A DNA stretch of 42,877 bases from an uncultured Flavobacteriales bacterium (GCA_905480145.1 CAJQPA010000041.1:1-42877); one strand, 5' to 3'; positions 8,401-16,958 are shown, counted from the first letter of the stretch. Numbers and translations are program-made. Notes: generated from the letters alone by a model not told the origin.

Positions 8401-9355
8401 AGAACCAATTCCTATTATGCCTGACAGTCTCGTTTTATGTGAAGGAACAACTTTGTCAATAAATGTTTCAGGAGGTGATACTTATTTATGGTCACCCAAT
8501 ATTTCCATTTCGAATATTAACACTCCAAATGTTGTGGTAAATCCAACTTCTGATATGTTCTATTATTGTGATTTCTCAAATATCTGTTTGACGATTAGGG
8601 ATAGTGTTTTTATATCTGTTGTCAATCCAACCATTGAAGCAGGCAATGATACTATAATTTGCCCAGGAGAATCAGCCCAGTTATGGGCTACTGGAGTTGT
8701 TAGTTATTTGTGGAGTCCTAGCGATGGTTTAAATTCATCTGTAGCTTCTATAGTTTCAGCAACTCCGAATGCACCAACATTATATACCGTAACTGGATCG
8801 GATGAATTCGGATGTATTGCTTATGGGTCTGTCTTTGTTGATTTATTTCCTCAGGCACTAATCTTTGCAAATCCTGATGTTTATGCTTTTGAAGGAGATG
8901 TAGTCCAACTCTCTGCTACTAGCACGACAAATGGGAGTTTCATATGGGACCCTGCAGAATTTCTCGATTGTATTGTCTGTGTTTCCCCTATGGCGAATCC
9001 GGATCAAGAATACCTATATACGGTTTCATACACTGATAAAAACGGTTGTTCAGATTCCGATGAGGTTAAAATATTCTATGACCCCACGATATATGTTCCA
9101 AATACATTTACGCCAGATGGAAATCAGTCGAATGCATCTTTTTTCGCTAAGGGTGGTAATATAGATGTCTTTAATATGACTATCTATAATCGTTGGGGTG
9201 AGTTGATTTTTGAAAGTAATGACATCAACATTGGGTGGGATGGAACATACGAAGGTATACTTTGCCAAGATGGAACATACATTTGGAAAATTAACGTAAA
9301 GGGCTTAGAAGGTCAAGAGAAAGACTTTGTTGGGCACGTCAACCTACTCAGGTGA
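5468..9355 (+). CDS. Giant SBBP-propeller / PKD / Ig-like protein with T9SS type B sorting domain
   Basis: 1295 residues. Signal peptide at 1-19 (MKIVILVLFLLVSLGVFSQ). Residues about 20-235 resemble the N-terminal domain found before SBBP repeats (YSNFYDGVDLLM, VIDPSITFSTYTG). Residues about 238-680 hold SBBP beta-propeller repeats with recurring STYIGG / DVYVA / SADGT motifs. A PKD domain follows (about 757-830, FFWDFGDNSST), then five Ig-like repeats of about 75 residues (listed separately). The C-terminal 88 residues (VPNTFTPDGN, YNRWGELIFES, DGTYIWKI) are the gliding-motility-associated, type B T9SS signal. It is therefore expected to cross the outer membrane via T9SS and act at the surface or be released. 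Ligand unknown; an adhesive or scaffolding role is inference. It ends 30 bases before the convergent dioxygenase gene. Confidence 0.9.
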   Translation: MKIVILVLFLLVSLGVFSQESWMHPNNGQWETPINYKIDLQLGAMFIEDDGFTYFLNNSKNRHNHNHSANENATDHVEEYQAHVIKSKFINSSWSGKEIQEHKSNFYSNYLLGNDSSKWKSKIHSYAKVTYSNFYDGVDLLMDGSMGGFKYSLIVAPNKSVSNLEIQYSGQKSLNLDEHGNLIVGNRFGEIIEDAPIAWSIEDGRKSKVEVEFVLDKDIVSFHFPNGYDSTKQLVIDPSITFSTYTGSTADNWGMTATPDPQGNLFGGGVIFSLGIYPTTTGAYSSSYSGGGVDVGITKFSADGTSLIYSTYIGGDGSETPNSIICSPSGELFIFGITSSSNFPLAGASFSTSNSGGPNVATSGNGLGFSEGNDLYVTRLSADGTTLIASTYVGGTDNDGLNTSNLSYNYGDQFRGEIDLDENGDVYVASMTNSLDFPTTGGPSLSGTQDAVVFKMPPGLNSMIWSRFIGGSNLETGNSVHVSSVGEVYVAGGTTSSNMPFSIGHDLLFNGGLSDGYLVRLNGATGNVLSGTYMGENEYDQTYFVEVDLDDNIYVFGQSESDLGITPGLYGTANSGQFINKYSTDLITQEWKTMIGAGTGHVEISPTAFLISDCQDIYISGWGGTTNQNGGQASFSTVSGFEVFGDPYQPTTDGSNFYIAVLAEDASYLKYGTFMGGFSNSADHVDGGTSRFDKSGRIYHAVCASCGETNGFTVTPGAWAGTNLSLSSAGTPRCNMAAFKFELNTIEALVSDPNPVVCLPDPVIFTNNSSNGNEFFWDFGDNSSTSTEINPTHLYPGPGNYEVTLVVTDSNECFSADTVYFDVFIGDFVGFVTEPSGTICPNEPYQMEASGGVNYAWTPAEFLDDPNSQTPIATIDETTTFTVIVTDTCGADTLTITIPVFAPPHTISDDIQICYGDSTVLLATGGVNYNWTPNLYLSDATISNPICKPEESTLYTVEMTSPEGCVLFDSVFVEIFFEEPIPIMPDSLVLCEGTTLSINVSGGDTYLWSPNISISNINTPNVVVNPTSDMFYYCDFSNICLTIRDSVFISVVNPTIEAGNDTIICPGESAQLWATGVVSYLWSPSDGLNSSVASIVSATPNAPTLYTVTGSDEFGCIAYGSVFVDLFPQALIFANPDVYAFEGDVVQLSATSTTNGSFIWDPAEFLDCIVCVSPMANPDQEYLYTVSYTDKNGCSDSDEVKIFYDPTIYVPNTFTPDGNQSNASFFAKGGNIDVFNMTIYNRWGELIFESNDINIGWDGTYEGILCQDGTYIWKINVKGLEGQEKDFVGHVNLLR
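7979..9080 (+). repeat. Five tandem Ig-like repeat units within the SBBP protein
   Basis: Five units of about 75 residues begin near 7981, 8203, 8431, 8658 and 8885. Each has a Cys or acidic start (ICPNEPYQ, ICYGDST, LCEGTT, ICPGESA, AFEGDVV), a core Trp (YAWTPAEF, YNWTPNLY, YLWSPNI, YLWSPSD, FIWDPAEF) and an end resembling TTxxTVxxTD. Residue identity between units is modest, so the duplications are old. Confidence 0.75.
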
Positions 9356-9385
9356 TTTCTGTGTTTTTTGAATTTATTTATAGTG

Positions 9386-9910
9386 CTAAACGAATCGCTC
9401 GTCAACTTCCATCTCGTGATTGCAATTTTCACAGGTTCTTAAATCTTTAGAAGCATAAAACGATCTAAATCTCTTCATGAAATCTTTATTAATGTCTTCC
9501 AAAGGAAAACGGTATTCATGTAACTTGTGATTGCATTTATCACAGAACCACATTAATCCATCTGATAAATCCGTTCCTTTTCTAATTCTTTCTATAACTA
9601 AACCAACCGTATTGGCACCTCTAATTGGTGAGTGCGGAATGTTTGGAGGTAAAAGAAAAATATCACCTTCCTTAATATGAACATCAACTGATTTGCCATC
9701 TTGCTGAATTTTCACCAAAATATCTCCTTCTAATTGATAGAATAATTCCTCGCTTTCGTTGAAATGATAGTCTTTTCTTGCGTTTGGACCTCCAACAACC
9801 ATTACAATAAAATCTCCGGCTTCAACGTATAAACATTTATTACTAACTGGTGGTTTGAGTAGATCACGATTATCATCAATCCACTTTTTAAGATTAAAAG
9901 GAAGAAGCAT
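9386..9910 (-). CDS. 3-hydroxyanthranilate 3,4-dioxygenase
   Basis: Opens the ring of 3-hydroxyanthranilate to 2-amino-3-carboxymuconate semialdehyde in the kynurenine route of tryptophan breakdown / NAD synthesis; cytosolic, Fe(II)-dependent cupin. 174 residues, the usual bacterial length. Iron ligands H49, E55 and H93 and substrate-binding R45 and R97 match known positions of the Cupriavidus enzyme with a shift of two. The C-terminal rubredoxin-like metal site is complete: C123-x2-C126 and C160-x2-C163. This gene is also called nbaC or haao. The neighbouring SDR gene at 13751 is a type I recall from kynurenine clusters, but here a 3.6-kb T9SS gene lies between them, and no kynurenine monooxygenase, kynureninase or ACMSD is in the window. 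No clear promoter was seen upstream. Confidence 0.96.
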   Translation of the reverse strand: MLLPFNLKKWIDDNRDLLKPPVSNKCLYVEAGDFIVMVVGGPNARKDYHFNESEELFYQLEGDILVKIQQDGKSVDVHIKEGDIFLLPPNIPHSPIRGANTVGLVIERIRKGTDLSDGLMWFCDKCNHKLHEYRFPLEDINKDFMKRFRSFYASKDLRTCENCNHEMEVDERFV

Positions 9911-9963
9911 ATTTTATTTTTTTATCTAAATTATTAAAAGAAAGAATAATTCATAAAATCTTA

Positions 9964-9997
9964 CTTAAAAAAGGAGTGGTGAGGCTACTTTTTTAAG
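9964..9997 (-). terminator. Hairpin downstream of the FN3/MAM T9SS gene
   Basis: Arms 9964-9976 and 9985-9997 pair over 12 of 13 positions (one G/A mismatch) around an 8-base loop. On the minus strand the second arm carries CTTTTTTAAG. It lies 8 bases past the stop at 10005 and before the dioxygenase start, so it probably separates the two transcripts. Confidence 0.55.
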
Positions 9998-10004
9998 CTA
10001 AAAA

Positions 10005-13000
10005 TTACTCTTTTATAATTCTAAACGTTTTTTCTATTGCAGAACTGCCAATTTTTAAAAGGTACATTCCACTTCGAATGCTTGAGATGTCAATCTCATA
10101 TTTCGATGACCCACTCAATACACGTTGATTTGAATAAAGTATTTTTCCATTTAAATCAAGCAATGTAATGTGATAGTTTTCATCAGAAGTGAGGTTTTGA
10201 ATGTTGATCACATTTTTTGTTGGATTAGGATATATGCTTAATTGCTCAAATGCATTTTCATCTATTCCCACCCAGTCGCAATCTAAAACTTCAAGAACAA
10301 TGTTTGCCGTATCGTCTGGACAGAATTCGCTAGTTGCGATATATTCATAATTGAAAAGTCCACTTAATTGATAACTTAATGTCGTTGAACCAGTCACTGG
10401 ATTTAGAAAAGGATCGTACCAATCACCACCAATTGACGCCTGAGGATCCAATCCTTGATTTAAATCAACGGGCTCATTTCTACAAGCAGAAAAAGTGTTG
10501 TCAAATCCGGCATTCGATTGCCCCGGCAATGAATCCAATCTCAATGAATAAATCCCTGACGAAAATTCACTTGCTGCATCATGCATTAGGTAATAAGTAT
10601 TCCCTGTTTCTAATCCACAAACGATAAAGTCAGGAGCTAATGAAGAACCATCAAGTGCATCATCATTAGCAGCAATTAAGTTGAATGTATTTAAATCTGA
10701 ACAGTCTGTTGTTTCGTATACAGCGATTTGACCATCAAAACCTAAATCAGTTCCTGAAATATGCACAATACCTGAATTAGGAGCAATGAAAGTATACCAA
10801 GTTGAAAAGCTAATAATTGTATCGCACCAACCATCTGTCATTTGACATCCAGTTGCTGGTGGTGCAATTAACTCCTCTCCCGGTGTATAGGTTGCTGTAG
10901 TTCCGTCAAAAGTCACCATTACACTATCTACTAGCAGTGGTGTTGCTGTACATGGATTGTTATTTGTTAATGGTGTCGTAAACGAAATTGGCCCTATGTA
11001 ATTTGATGTGTCAGAACCACAAACGGCTTGCACATATAAGTCATATGTAACTGCTGAACCTAGCGTTATATCTATTGTAGTGTCTGAAAAATTATTATCA
11101 GCGTTTACAATTGTTCCATTATTTGGAATAAACCCCGTGGCTCCATATTGAATGTTAAACCCTGTTGAAGGATATGTTCCAATTCCACTGCTTTCAATCC
11201 AACTCCATGATGAGAATATTGAGTCCAGAGCAGTTATAGCTGTTATTCCTGTTACATCAGAGCAATTCGGAAGTGTAGCGAAAGTACCTGATAATCCGCC
11301 ACTTTGAATGTTCCCTGGGTCACAATCTGCATAAATGTATACATCATAAATAGTAATTTGTGTTAAGCCCGGAATGGTAACAGATGTTACAGTTGATGTT
11401 AAAGTTGTACCTGCGCTTAAAGGATCGAATCCTGCTGGGCCATAAACAATAGTCCAATTGGTTTCTCCAAATGATCCAGCACCCCAGTTCACATCTGCTT
11501 GAGTCGTAGTAATGTTTGTAATAGATAAATTTATTGGCTTAGGACAATCTGTATAGAAAAAGTGAACACACGAGTTTTCCGTTAAATACGTTGGGTCGTT
11601 AGATGATACAGTTATGTCCTGGTTAATTCCAGATAATCCAATATCAGCATTTGCTGCAAAATCATCAGCAATATCAACCCCACCAAATTCTTTGTCATCG
11701 TATACATAATAGATCTCATTTGTTGCTTCTTCGATTTGAATTTGAAATGTAATTACTTCTGTTGGGTCTGAAGGGAAATTAGAAACATTGTTCCATTGAA
11801 TAATAAATACTCTGTTTGGTGCAGTTCCCAGTTCTTGATAGTATACTCCGCCTGCTGCTACATGCATGTCATCACCCCATGGGAATAGTGTACCATCCGG
11901 AAGTGTATTGAAGTTTCCTCCATATCCCACATTCCCTGTTTGAGTGCCAAGAACAGCTCCACCATTTGCACCTATGGTAACATCATTCATCAGGACACCT
12001 TGAAAAAGAACAGGAAAAGGAAGAGAGATACCTACTTCATCATCGTCCGACAAGGTTAATTGCGTTCCAGAAGTTGATATATCAAAAAGTCCAGATGTTG
12101 GACAATCCGAACTCCAATCCATATAACCCGCTTGATTAAAAGTGTTAAACGCTATAGGGCCTGTTTGAGTTGAAGAATCACCAGGAGTGCATACTGCACT
12201 AACATAGATTTGAAATAATTGATTTGAAGTTAAAGAGGAAATAGTAGAAGGGTTTGTAGATGTTAATAGACTTGTTCCATTTCCTGGTGTAAATCCTATA
12301 GGTCCATATTCTAATTCCCACTCAGTTTCTGTGCCTCCATTTGTCCATGAAAAAGTTGCGGATGTTAAATCTGATGCTGTCACTAATATGGAAGAAGGTG
12401 CAGGGCATGTTGGAGCTTCAATAATCGAAATATCATCTAATGATATGTCTCCTTCAAATGTTCCAGCACTAGTTGCTACAAATCTAACTTGTGTAATACC
12501 GGTATACCCAGGTAATGTTATCTCTCTTAACTCCCATGCATCAGTCTGCACAGTTTGCTGCTGTCCAGCAATTGTGCCTACTGAATTCCAAGTCACGCCA
12601 TCCCAAGCTTCAATATTAAGAGAGCCTGTTTGGGCACCTGTCATATGATAATAAAACCTAACCATTGGAAGCGTTAAGGATGTTACATCAATATTTGGAC
12701 TAGTTAATGTTGCTTGATCACCAGCTGCCCCATTTGATGCTTCAATATAAAAAAAGTTAACTCCGCTATTCGCTGAGTTAGGCCCTGTGTTTGTAGAAGG
12801 GGTGTCAGCAGATGAAATATTCCAATCATACCCAGTCAACGCACTGGCATTCCAACACAGTGAGTTTGTTAAAGTAGTTGTCGCTGTATGAGCTTCTGTA
12901 TCATCTGAAAAAGGAGCCATTAGTGTTGAACATGCTGAAGTGAAAGCAAATGGTCCGGCCCAAAAACTTACACCATCAATTGCACCGCAATCAGTCATTA

Positions 13001-13607
13001 CATAGAATTCGTAGGGAGTGGCGGTAATTAAACCAGTAGCTTGGGTTGTTAGACCTGCAACTCCATTAGAGGCTCCGATCTCCGTTCCAGTTCCTGGTGT
13101 AAAACCAGGGACACCCCATTCGACATTGTAAGAAACGGCATTACCAACAGCATCCCAGTTTAAATCAGCAGTGGTTGGTAATATATTTGTTGCGGATAGA
13201 ATCGTTGGTGGAATGCAAGTTGGCGGAATCCATGAGGTCCATTGAACTGATGTAGTTTCACAATTTGAAGCGGTTGTGCATGCTGCATCTGCAGTCCAGT
13301 GCGCATATAAGTCTCCCCCAGACAAAGAAATTACAGATAACGGAGACGTTCCATTTCCTAGTAATGTTGTACTAACGCCATCTTGATAAACAGTTATGTA
13401 GCCTCCTGTTGTCACTGTGAACTCATAGGTTTCTCCGGTATTTATTCCGGTAATTTGAGAATACTCTGAGAAAAAATTACAAGTTGAAATGGTCTCTAAT
13501 GTACCATCGACAATATTAGCATTACCAAATTGATTTGAATTGATACATTGGGAATGTGAATTTAATCCTACAAGCAGTAAGGCAGCGAAGAGAGCTTTTT
13601 TCATCAT
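10005..13607 (-). CDS. Giant fibronectin type III / MAM-like protein with T9SS type A sorting domain
   Basis: 1200 residues; two adjacent Met codons, either could start. Signal peptide at about 1-19 (MMKKALFAALLLVGLNSHS). Fibronectin type III-like domains, recognisable from PPTILSATNILPTTADLNW-like openings and YGPxGF ends, fall at about 131-225, 397-490, 688-775 and 780-875. Between the first two lies a MAM-like domain (about 228-395) with a TSPNID, VRFYYHMTG and DISLDDISI pattern. Residues about 885-1020 form a further beta-rich domain. The last 80 residues (IYPNPTKN, GKILYS, SGMYLLKI) are the type A T9SS signal. Expected to be exported to the cell surface. Substrate unknown; no catalytic site was recognised, so an adhesive role is the best inference. 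Confidence 0.88.
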   Translation of the reverse strand: MMKKALFAALLLVGLNSHSQCINSNQFGNANIVDGTLETISTCNFFSEYSQITGINTGETYEFTVTTGGYITVYQDGVSTTLLGNGTSPLSVISLSGGDLYAHWTADAACTTASNCETTSVQWTSWIPPTCIPPTILSATNILPTTADLNWDAVGNAVSYNVEWGVPGFTPGTGTEIGASNGVAGLTTQATGLITATPYEFYVMTDCGAIDGVSFWAGPFAFTSACSTLMAPFSDDTEAHTATTTLTNSLCWNASALTGYDWNISSADTPSTNTGPNSANSGVNFFYIEASNGAAGDQATLTSPNIDVTSLTLPMVRFYYHMTGAQTGSLNIEAWDGVTWNSVGTIAGQQQTVQTDAWELREITLPGYTGITQVRFVATSAGTFEGDISLDDISIIEAPTCPAPSSILVTASDLTSATFSWTNGGTETEWELEYGPIGFTPGNGTSLLTSTNPSTISSLTSNQLFQIYVSAVCTPGDSSTQTGPIAFNTFNQAGYMDWSSDCPTSGLFDISTSGTQLTLSDDDEVGISLPFPVLFQGVLMNDVTIGANGGAVLGTQTGNVGYGGNFNTLPDGTLFPWGDDMHVAAGGVYYQELGTAPNRVFIIQWNNVSNFPSDPTEVITFQIQIEEATNEIYYVYDDKEFGGVDIADDFAANADIGLSGINQDITVSSNDPTYLTENSCVHFFYTDCPKPINLSITNITTTQADVNWGAGSFGETNWTIVYGPAGFDPLSAGTTLTSTVTSVTIPGLTQITIYDVYIYADCDPGNIQSGGLSGTFATLPNCSDVTGITAITALDSIFSSWSWIESSGIGTYPSTGFNIQYGATGFIPNNGTIVNADNNFSDTTIDITLGSAVTYDLYVQAVCGSDTSNYIGPISFTTPLTNNNPCTATPLLVDSVMVTFDGTTATYTPGEELIAPPATGCQMTDGWCDTIISFSTWYTFIAPNSGIVHISGTDLGFDGQIAVYETTDCSDLNTFNLIAANDDALDGSSLAPDFIVCGLETGNTYYLMHDAASEFSSGIYSLRLDSLPGQSNAGFDNTFSACRNEPVDLNQGLDPQASIGGDWYDPFLNPVTGSTTLSYQLSGLFNYEYIATSEFCPDDTANIVLEVLDCDWVGIDENAFEQLSIYPNPTKNVINIQNLTSDENYHITLLDLNGKILYSNQRVLSGSSKYEIDISSIRSGMYLLKIGSSAIEKTFRIIKE

Positions 13608-13726
13608 AGTTAAATTTATTATTTCTATTTATCCAACATCAATATGTAGATAAGGTAAATGTACAATTTAAATTACTGTTTTTCAATTTTGACCGTTTAA
13701 GAACTGATTTTTAAAAAGCATTAAGC

Positions 13727-13734
13727 TATATTCG
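13727..13734 (+). promoter_or_regulatory. Possible -7 element of the SDR gene
   Basis: TATATTCG, one base off TAnnTTTG, 16 bases before the start codon. No TTG element at suitable spacing. Confidence 0.2.
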
Positions 13735-13750
13735 TAGCAAAAATTAACAG

Positions 13751-14533
13751 ATGGAATTAGAAGGTAAGCATGCATTAGTTTGCGGGAGCACACAAGGAAT
13801 AGGACTTTCAACAGCACAATTAATGGCGTTACGTGGAGCAACGATAACTCTAATGGCCAGAAATGAAGATAAGCTAAAAGCAGCCCTTACTTCTTTGGAT
13901 TGTTCAAACAATCAAAATCATGATTATCTAGTGGCTGACTTTTCCAATCCATCTGATCTAGAGAAAACAATAATTAAGTTTGTTGCCGCTGGTAACACTC
14001 CACATATTCTTGTCAATAATACAGGTGGACCAAAAGGCGGGCCTATCATCGATGCGAATCTCGAGGAATTCACTTCTACATTTAATCAACATTTAATATG
14101 TAATCATATTCTAGCTCAAAATCTTTATAAAGGAATGGCTGAAATGGGTTATGGAAGAATAATTAATGTCATTTCAACGAGTGTTAAACAGCCATTGAAT
14201 GGCCTAGGTGTTTCCAATACAATACGCGGAGCTGTTGCAAATTGGAGTAAAACGCTCGCGAATGAACTGGGACATTTAAACATCACTGTGAATAATGTTC
14301 TTCCAGGAGCTACTAACACTAGTCGTTTAACAGACATTGCGAAAGGAAAGGAAATTAAAACAGGTCAAAGTGTTGATACTTTCTTCAAATCAATGGCTGC
14401 GCTTTCACCAATGCAAAGAATTGCAGAGCCAAAAGAAATTGCAGAAGCTATTTCTTTTTTAGCCTCACCTAGAGCGTCTTACATAAATGGAATTAACGTT
14501 CCAGTAGACGGTGGAAGGACAAAGTCTCTATAA
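13751..14533 (+). CDS. SDR-family protein with substituted catalytic tetrad
   Basis: 260 residues, classical short-chain dehydrogenase length and fold. Cofactor motif GSTQGIG at 12-18; VNNTGGP at 88-94 replaces the common NNAG. Ungapped alignment (from memory) with E. coli FabG from the central helix through the GRII strand to ITVNxxxPG shows S142 at the catalytic Ser, but S155 at the Tyr, R159 at the Lys and H114 at the Asn, so N-S-Y-K becomes H-S-S-R. An ordinary ketoreductase mechanism is thus unlikely. Related SDR-like proteins with such changes are known and have been annotated as 3-oxoacyl reductases. Proximity to 3-hydroxyanthranilate dioxygenase suggests a role with aminomuconate semialdehyde-type intermediates; this is inference. 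It ends 6 bases before the convergent T9SS gene. Confidence 0.9.
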   Translation: MELEGKHALVCGSTQGIGLSTAQLMALRGATITLMARNEDKLKAALTSLDCSNNQNHDYLVADFSNPSDLEKTIIKFVAAGNTPHILVNNTGGPKGGPIIDANLEEFTSTFNQHLICNHILAQNLYKGMAEMGYGRIINVISTSVKQPLNGLGVSNTIRGAVANWSKTLANELGHLNITVNNVLPGATNTSRLTDIAKGKEIKTGQSVDTFFKSMAALSPMQRIAEPKEIAEAISFLASPRASYINGINVPVDGGRTKSL

Positions 14534-14539
14534 AGAGTA

Positions 14540-16906
14540 TTATCGAATAACATTTATGTGTCCAACAATGTCTTTCTGTCGACCTGAATTAGTTTCGAAG
14601 TTGATCGAATAGGTGTATGTCCCATCAGGTACTAAAACCCCTTGGTAGGTAGCATCCCATCTAAACAATTGGTCATTTGATGTGAAGATAATTTCTCCCC
14701 ACCTATTATAAATATTGATTTCCAGACTGTTGATTCCAATTGTACTAGCGCTAAAAGCAGAGTTTAATCTATTTCCATCTGGGGTAAAAGTATTCGGTAC
14801 AAAAATATACCATTCTTCTTCTATTCTAATGGGTTTTTGTATGGAGTCAATACATCCTTTTTCATCGATTGCAATAAGTGTGATTAGGTATTCTCCCGGT
14901 TCGTCGTAGGTGTTAGCGGGATGAATAATCCCAGACTCTTGCCCATCTCCAAAATACCATTCATATGTAACAGCATCTTCCGATAAATTTTGGAATTGAA
15001 TTGGTAAGTCGTTAAAAGTTGTTTGGGAAGTGATTGTAAAGTCTGCTGTTGGAGCGACAACCACAATTTGAGTTTGACCTTCAACAGTGAATGTTTGACA
15101 TTCATCAGAAACAGTGACGTTGTAAAAAGTCGATTCAGTTGGACTGACCCAAACAGAAGACGTTGTTTCTCCAGAGTGCCACCATTGATAGAAATATTCA
15201 CCATATCCACCTTGAGAATTAACATAAATTTCAATAGAATCTCCAGGACAAATCTCAACGACCGGATTCATTTCAAGTGTTAACGGAGGGCTTGTAATCG
15301 TATATAAAACAGAATTTGACGCGACATTTCCACAAAAATCAGTTGCAGTTAATGTGTAAGTGGTTGTAGTACCTGGAATAACATCTAAATCATTTGATGT
15401 TCCAATGTTATTTTCGAAGTTTGAAGACCAGCTCAAAGAGTAGTTTGGCAATCCTCCAGAAACACCGCCATTAATAGTTGCCGGAATAAATGGGCAAATT
15501 TCTGTTATGTCATTCGATACGCTCACAACTAAAGGTGGGAGCGTGGGTACAACTACCTCGTCAAAATCTGATGCTTCTTCATTAAGACAGTTGTCAATAA
15601 CAGAAACGGTAAAGATTTCAGTGGCGGTAGGCGAAACGGTAATTGATTCAGTAGTCTCGCCTGTACTCCATAAATATGTATAAGGCGGCCCACCACCTGA
15701 TGCAACTGCAGTAAGAACAACTTCTTCACCTGGACAGGCAATTTCTGTTGCAATAATTTCTACATCTACTGGATTAACATCTTCAATTGTTATGATTAAC
15801 TCTAATGGTTGAGGGTTTCCACAAGGGTCAATGACAGGAATTGACATAATGATTGTTTCTGGACCTTCTATAATCCCATCTTGAAATGCACTAAATGAAA
15901 ATTGGATTTGAGAAACGCCTGCCGGGAAGTTGATCGTGGCTGGTAAATCAGAATAATCGATTAATTCAGTTGCTGTTCCACTTACGTTAAGGGGGTAAGA
16001 TAGCGGCAAATTGATTTGTTCTTGACCCCGCGTTAAAGTCACAGTTGCGGTAACACAATCTTCCGCAATAGTAGTTGGGTTGTTGAATAAGTCTTGCGAG
16101 ATGGTGTGAGATAAGTCGACCGGAGTGTTAGATTCTAGACTGTTTTCTTCAAGAAAAATACCCGAATCAAAAGCGGGATCACCTGCATCAGCTATAACGA
16201 TTATCAAATGGTATGTTTCTCCACATTGAACTTTAGATTCAGCCGTTAAGACTCTTGTGAATCCATCGTATTGTATTGTAGCCCCTCCGTTGTTATTCAC
16301 ATAAAATTGAGAATTTTGAGGGCCAAAGTCAACAGCATTGACATTAGTTCCAGCAGAATGGATGTTGTCAATTGATACTGCTTGTCCGTTTGGAAGTCTA
16401 GCTATGTTTTGTTGACCCGCAATTCCAGGTCCAGATATAAAAAACCCGAAGGCATCATTGAATCCAGAAAGAACATATTCTAAATATTCTTCGGAAGCAA
16501 AAACATAATTAAATCGGACGGTATCGGAGAAAGGCACGAAGTCAAATTCAAGTGTTGCTGCGTTGAAAGTTTGAGCGCCGGCAATTCCATTTAAAATACT
16601 GTTTCCAGGAGCTCCATTATCCATTCCAGCGCCTTCAGCATTGTTTGGTCCATGAGGTCCATCACCAGAATTGGAAATAGTACCAGTTGTCATAATAACA
16701 CCAGAGCTTAGTCCAATATTGGTGTTTACTCCTGAAAATGAACCTAAAGCGATTCCAGAACCTGAATAATTTATATTAGATACGGTTACACCATTTCCCA
16801 ATAATACGTTTTGAACAAGTTGAGCAGCATTTCCACCTTGGGTAACCAATTGAGCCCCCCCAAAAAAAGAGGTTAAAAAAAATAATATGGTAACAATTAG
16901 TTTCAC
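14540..16906 (-). CDS. Choice-of-anchor L / PKD protein with T9SS type B sorting domain
   Basis: 788 residues. Signal peptide about 1-18. Residues about 20-265 match the choice-of-anchor L domain (GVIMTTG, FNYVFASEEYLEY, GFFISGPG, IADAGDPAFDSGIFLE). Residues about 275-385 resemble a Calx-beta domain (TVTLTRG, FSAFQDGIIEGPETI). Three Ig-like units starting ACPGEEV, ICPFIPA and ICPGDSI follow, then a PKD domain (about 625-695, YEWYFGDGQES). The last 88 residues (FVPNTFTPDGN, YNRWGEIIF, DGTYTYSI) are the type B, gliding-motility-associated T9SS signal, closely resembling that of the SBBP protein at 5468. Surface-exposed or secreted. Function unknown; the domain set is typical of large Bacteroidota adhesins. 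Confidence 0.9.
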   Translation of the reverse strand: MKLIVTILFFLTSFFGGAQLVTQGGNAAQLVQNVLLGNGVTVSNINYSGSGIALGSFSGVNTNIGLSSGVIMTTGTISNSGDGPHGPNNAEGAGMDNGAPGNSILNGIAGAQTFNAATLEFDFVPFSDTVRFNYVFASEEYLEYVLSGFNDAFGFFISGPGIAGQQNIARLPNGQAVSIDNIHSAGTNVNAVDFGPQNSQFYVNNNGGATIQYDGFTRVLTAESKVQCGETYHLIIVIADAGDPAFDSGIFLEENSLESNTPVDLSHTISQDLFNNPTTIAEDCVTATVTLTRGQEQINLPLSYPLNVSGTATELIDYSDLPATINFPAGVSQIQFSFSAFQDGIIEGPETIIMSIPVIDPCGNPQPLELIITIEDVNPVDVEIIATEIACPGEEVVLTAVASGGGPPYTYLWSTGETTESITVSPTATEIFTVSVIDNCLNEEASDFDEVVVPTLPPLVVSVSNDITEICPFIPATINGGVSGGLPNYSLSWSSNFENNIGTSNDLDVIPGTTTTYTLTATDFCGNVASNSVLYTITSPPLTLEMNPVVEICPGDSIEIYVNSQGGYGEYFYQWWHSGETTSSVWVSPTESTFYNVTVSDECQTFTVEGQTQIVVVAPTADFTITSQTTFNDLPIQFQNLSEDAVTYEWYFGDGQESGIIHPANTYDEPGEYLITLIAIDEKGCIDSIQKPIRIEEEWYIFVPNTFTPDGNRLNSAFSASTIGINSLEINIYNRWGEIIFTSNDQLFRWDATYQGVLVPDGTYTYSINFETNSGRQKDIVGHINVIR

Positions 16907-16950
16907 TATTAGGATAACGTATAAATTTCAATAAAGTTTGCTTTGAAGAA

Positions 16951-16958
16951 CAAAAATA
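16951..16958 (-). promoter_or_regulatory. Putative -7 element for the choice-of-anchor L gene
   Basis: Reads TATTTTTG on the minus strand, an exact TAnnTTTG match, 45 bases before the start codon. No TTG at ideal spacing. Confidence 0.3.

Noticed and set aside
12331..12648. 105-codon open frame antisense to the FN3/MAM gene
   Set aside because: Repetitive shadow of a Thr/Ser-rich coding strand with no independent signal.
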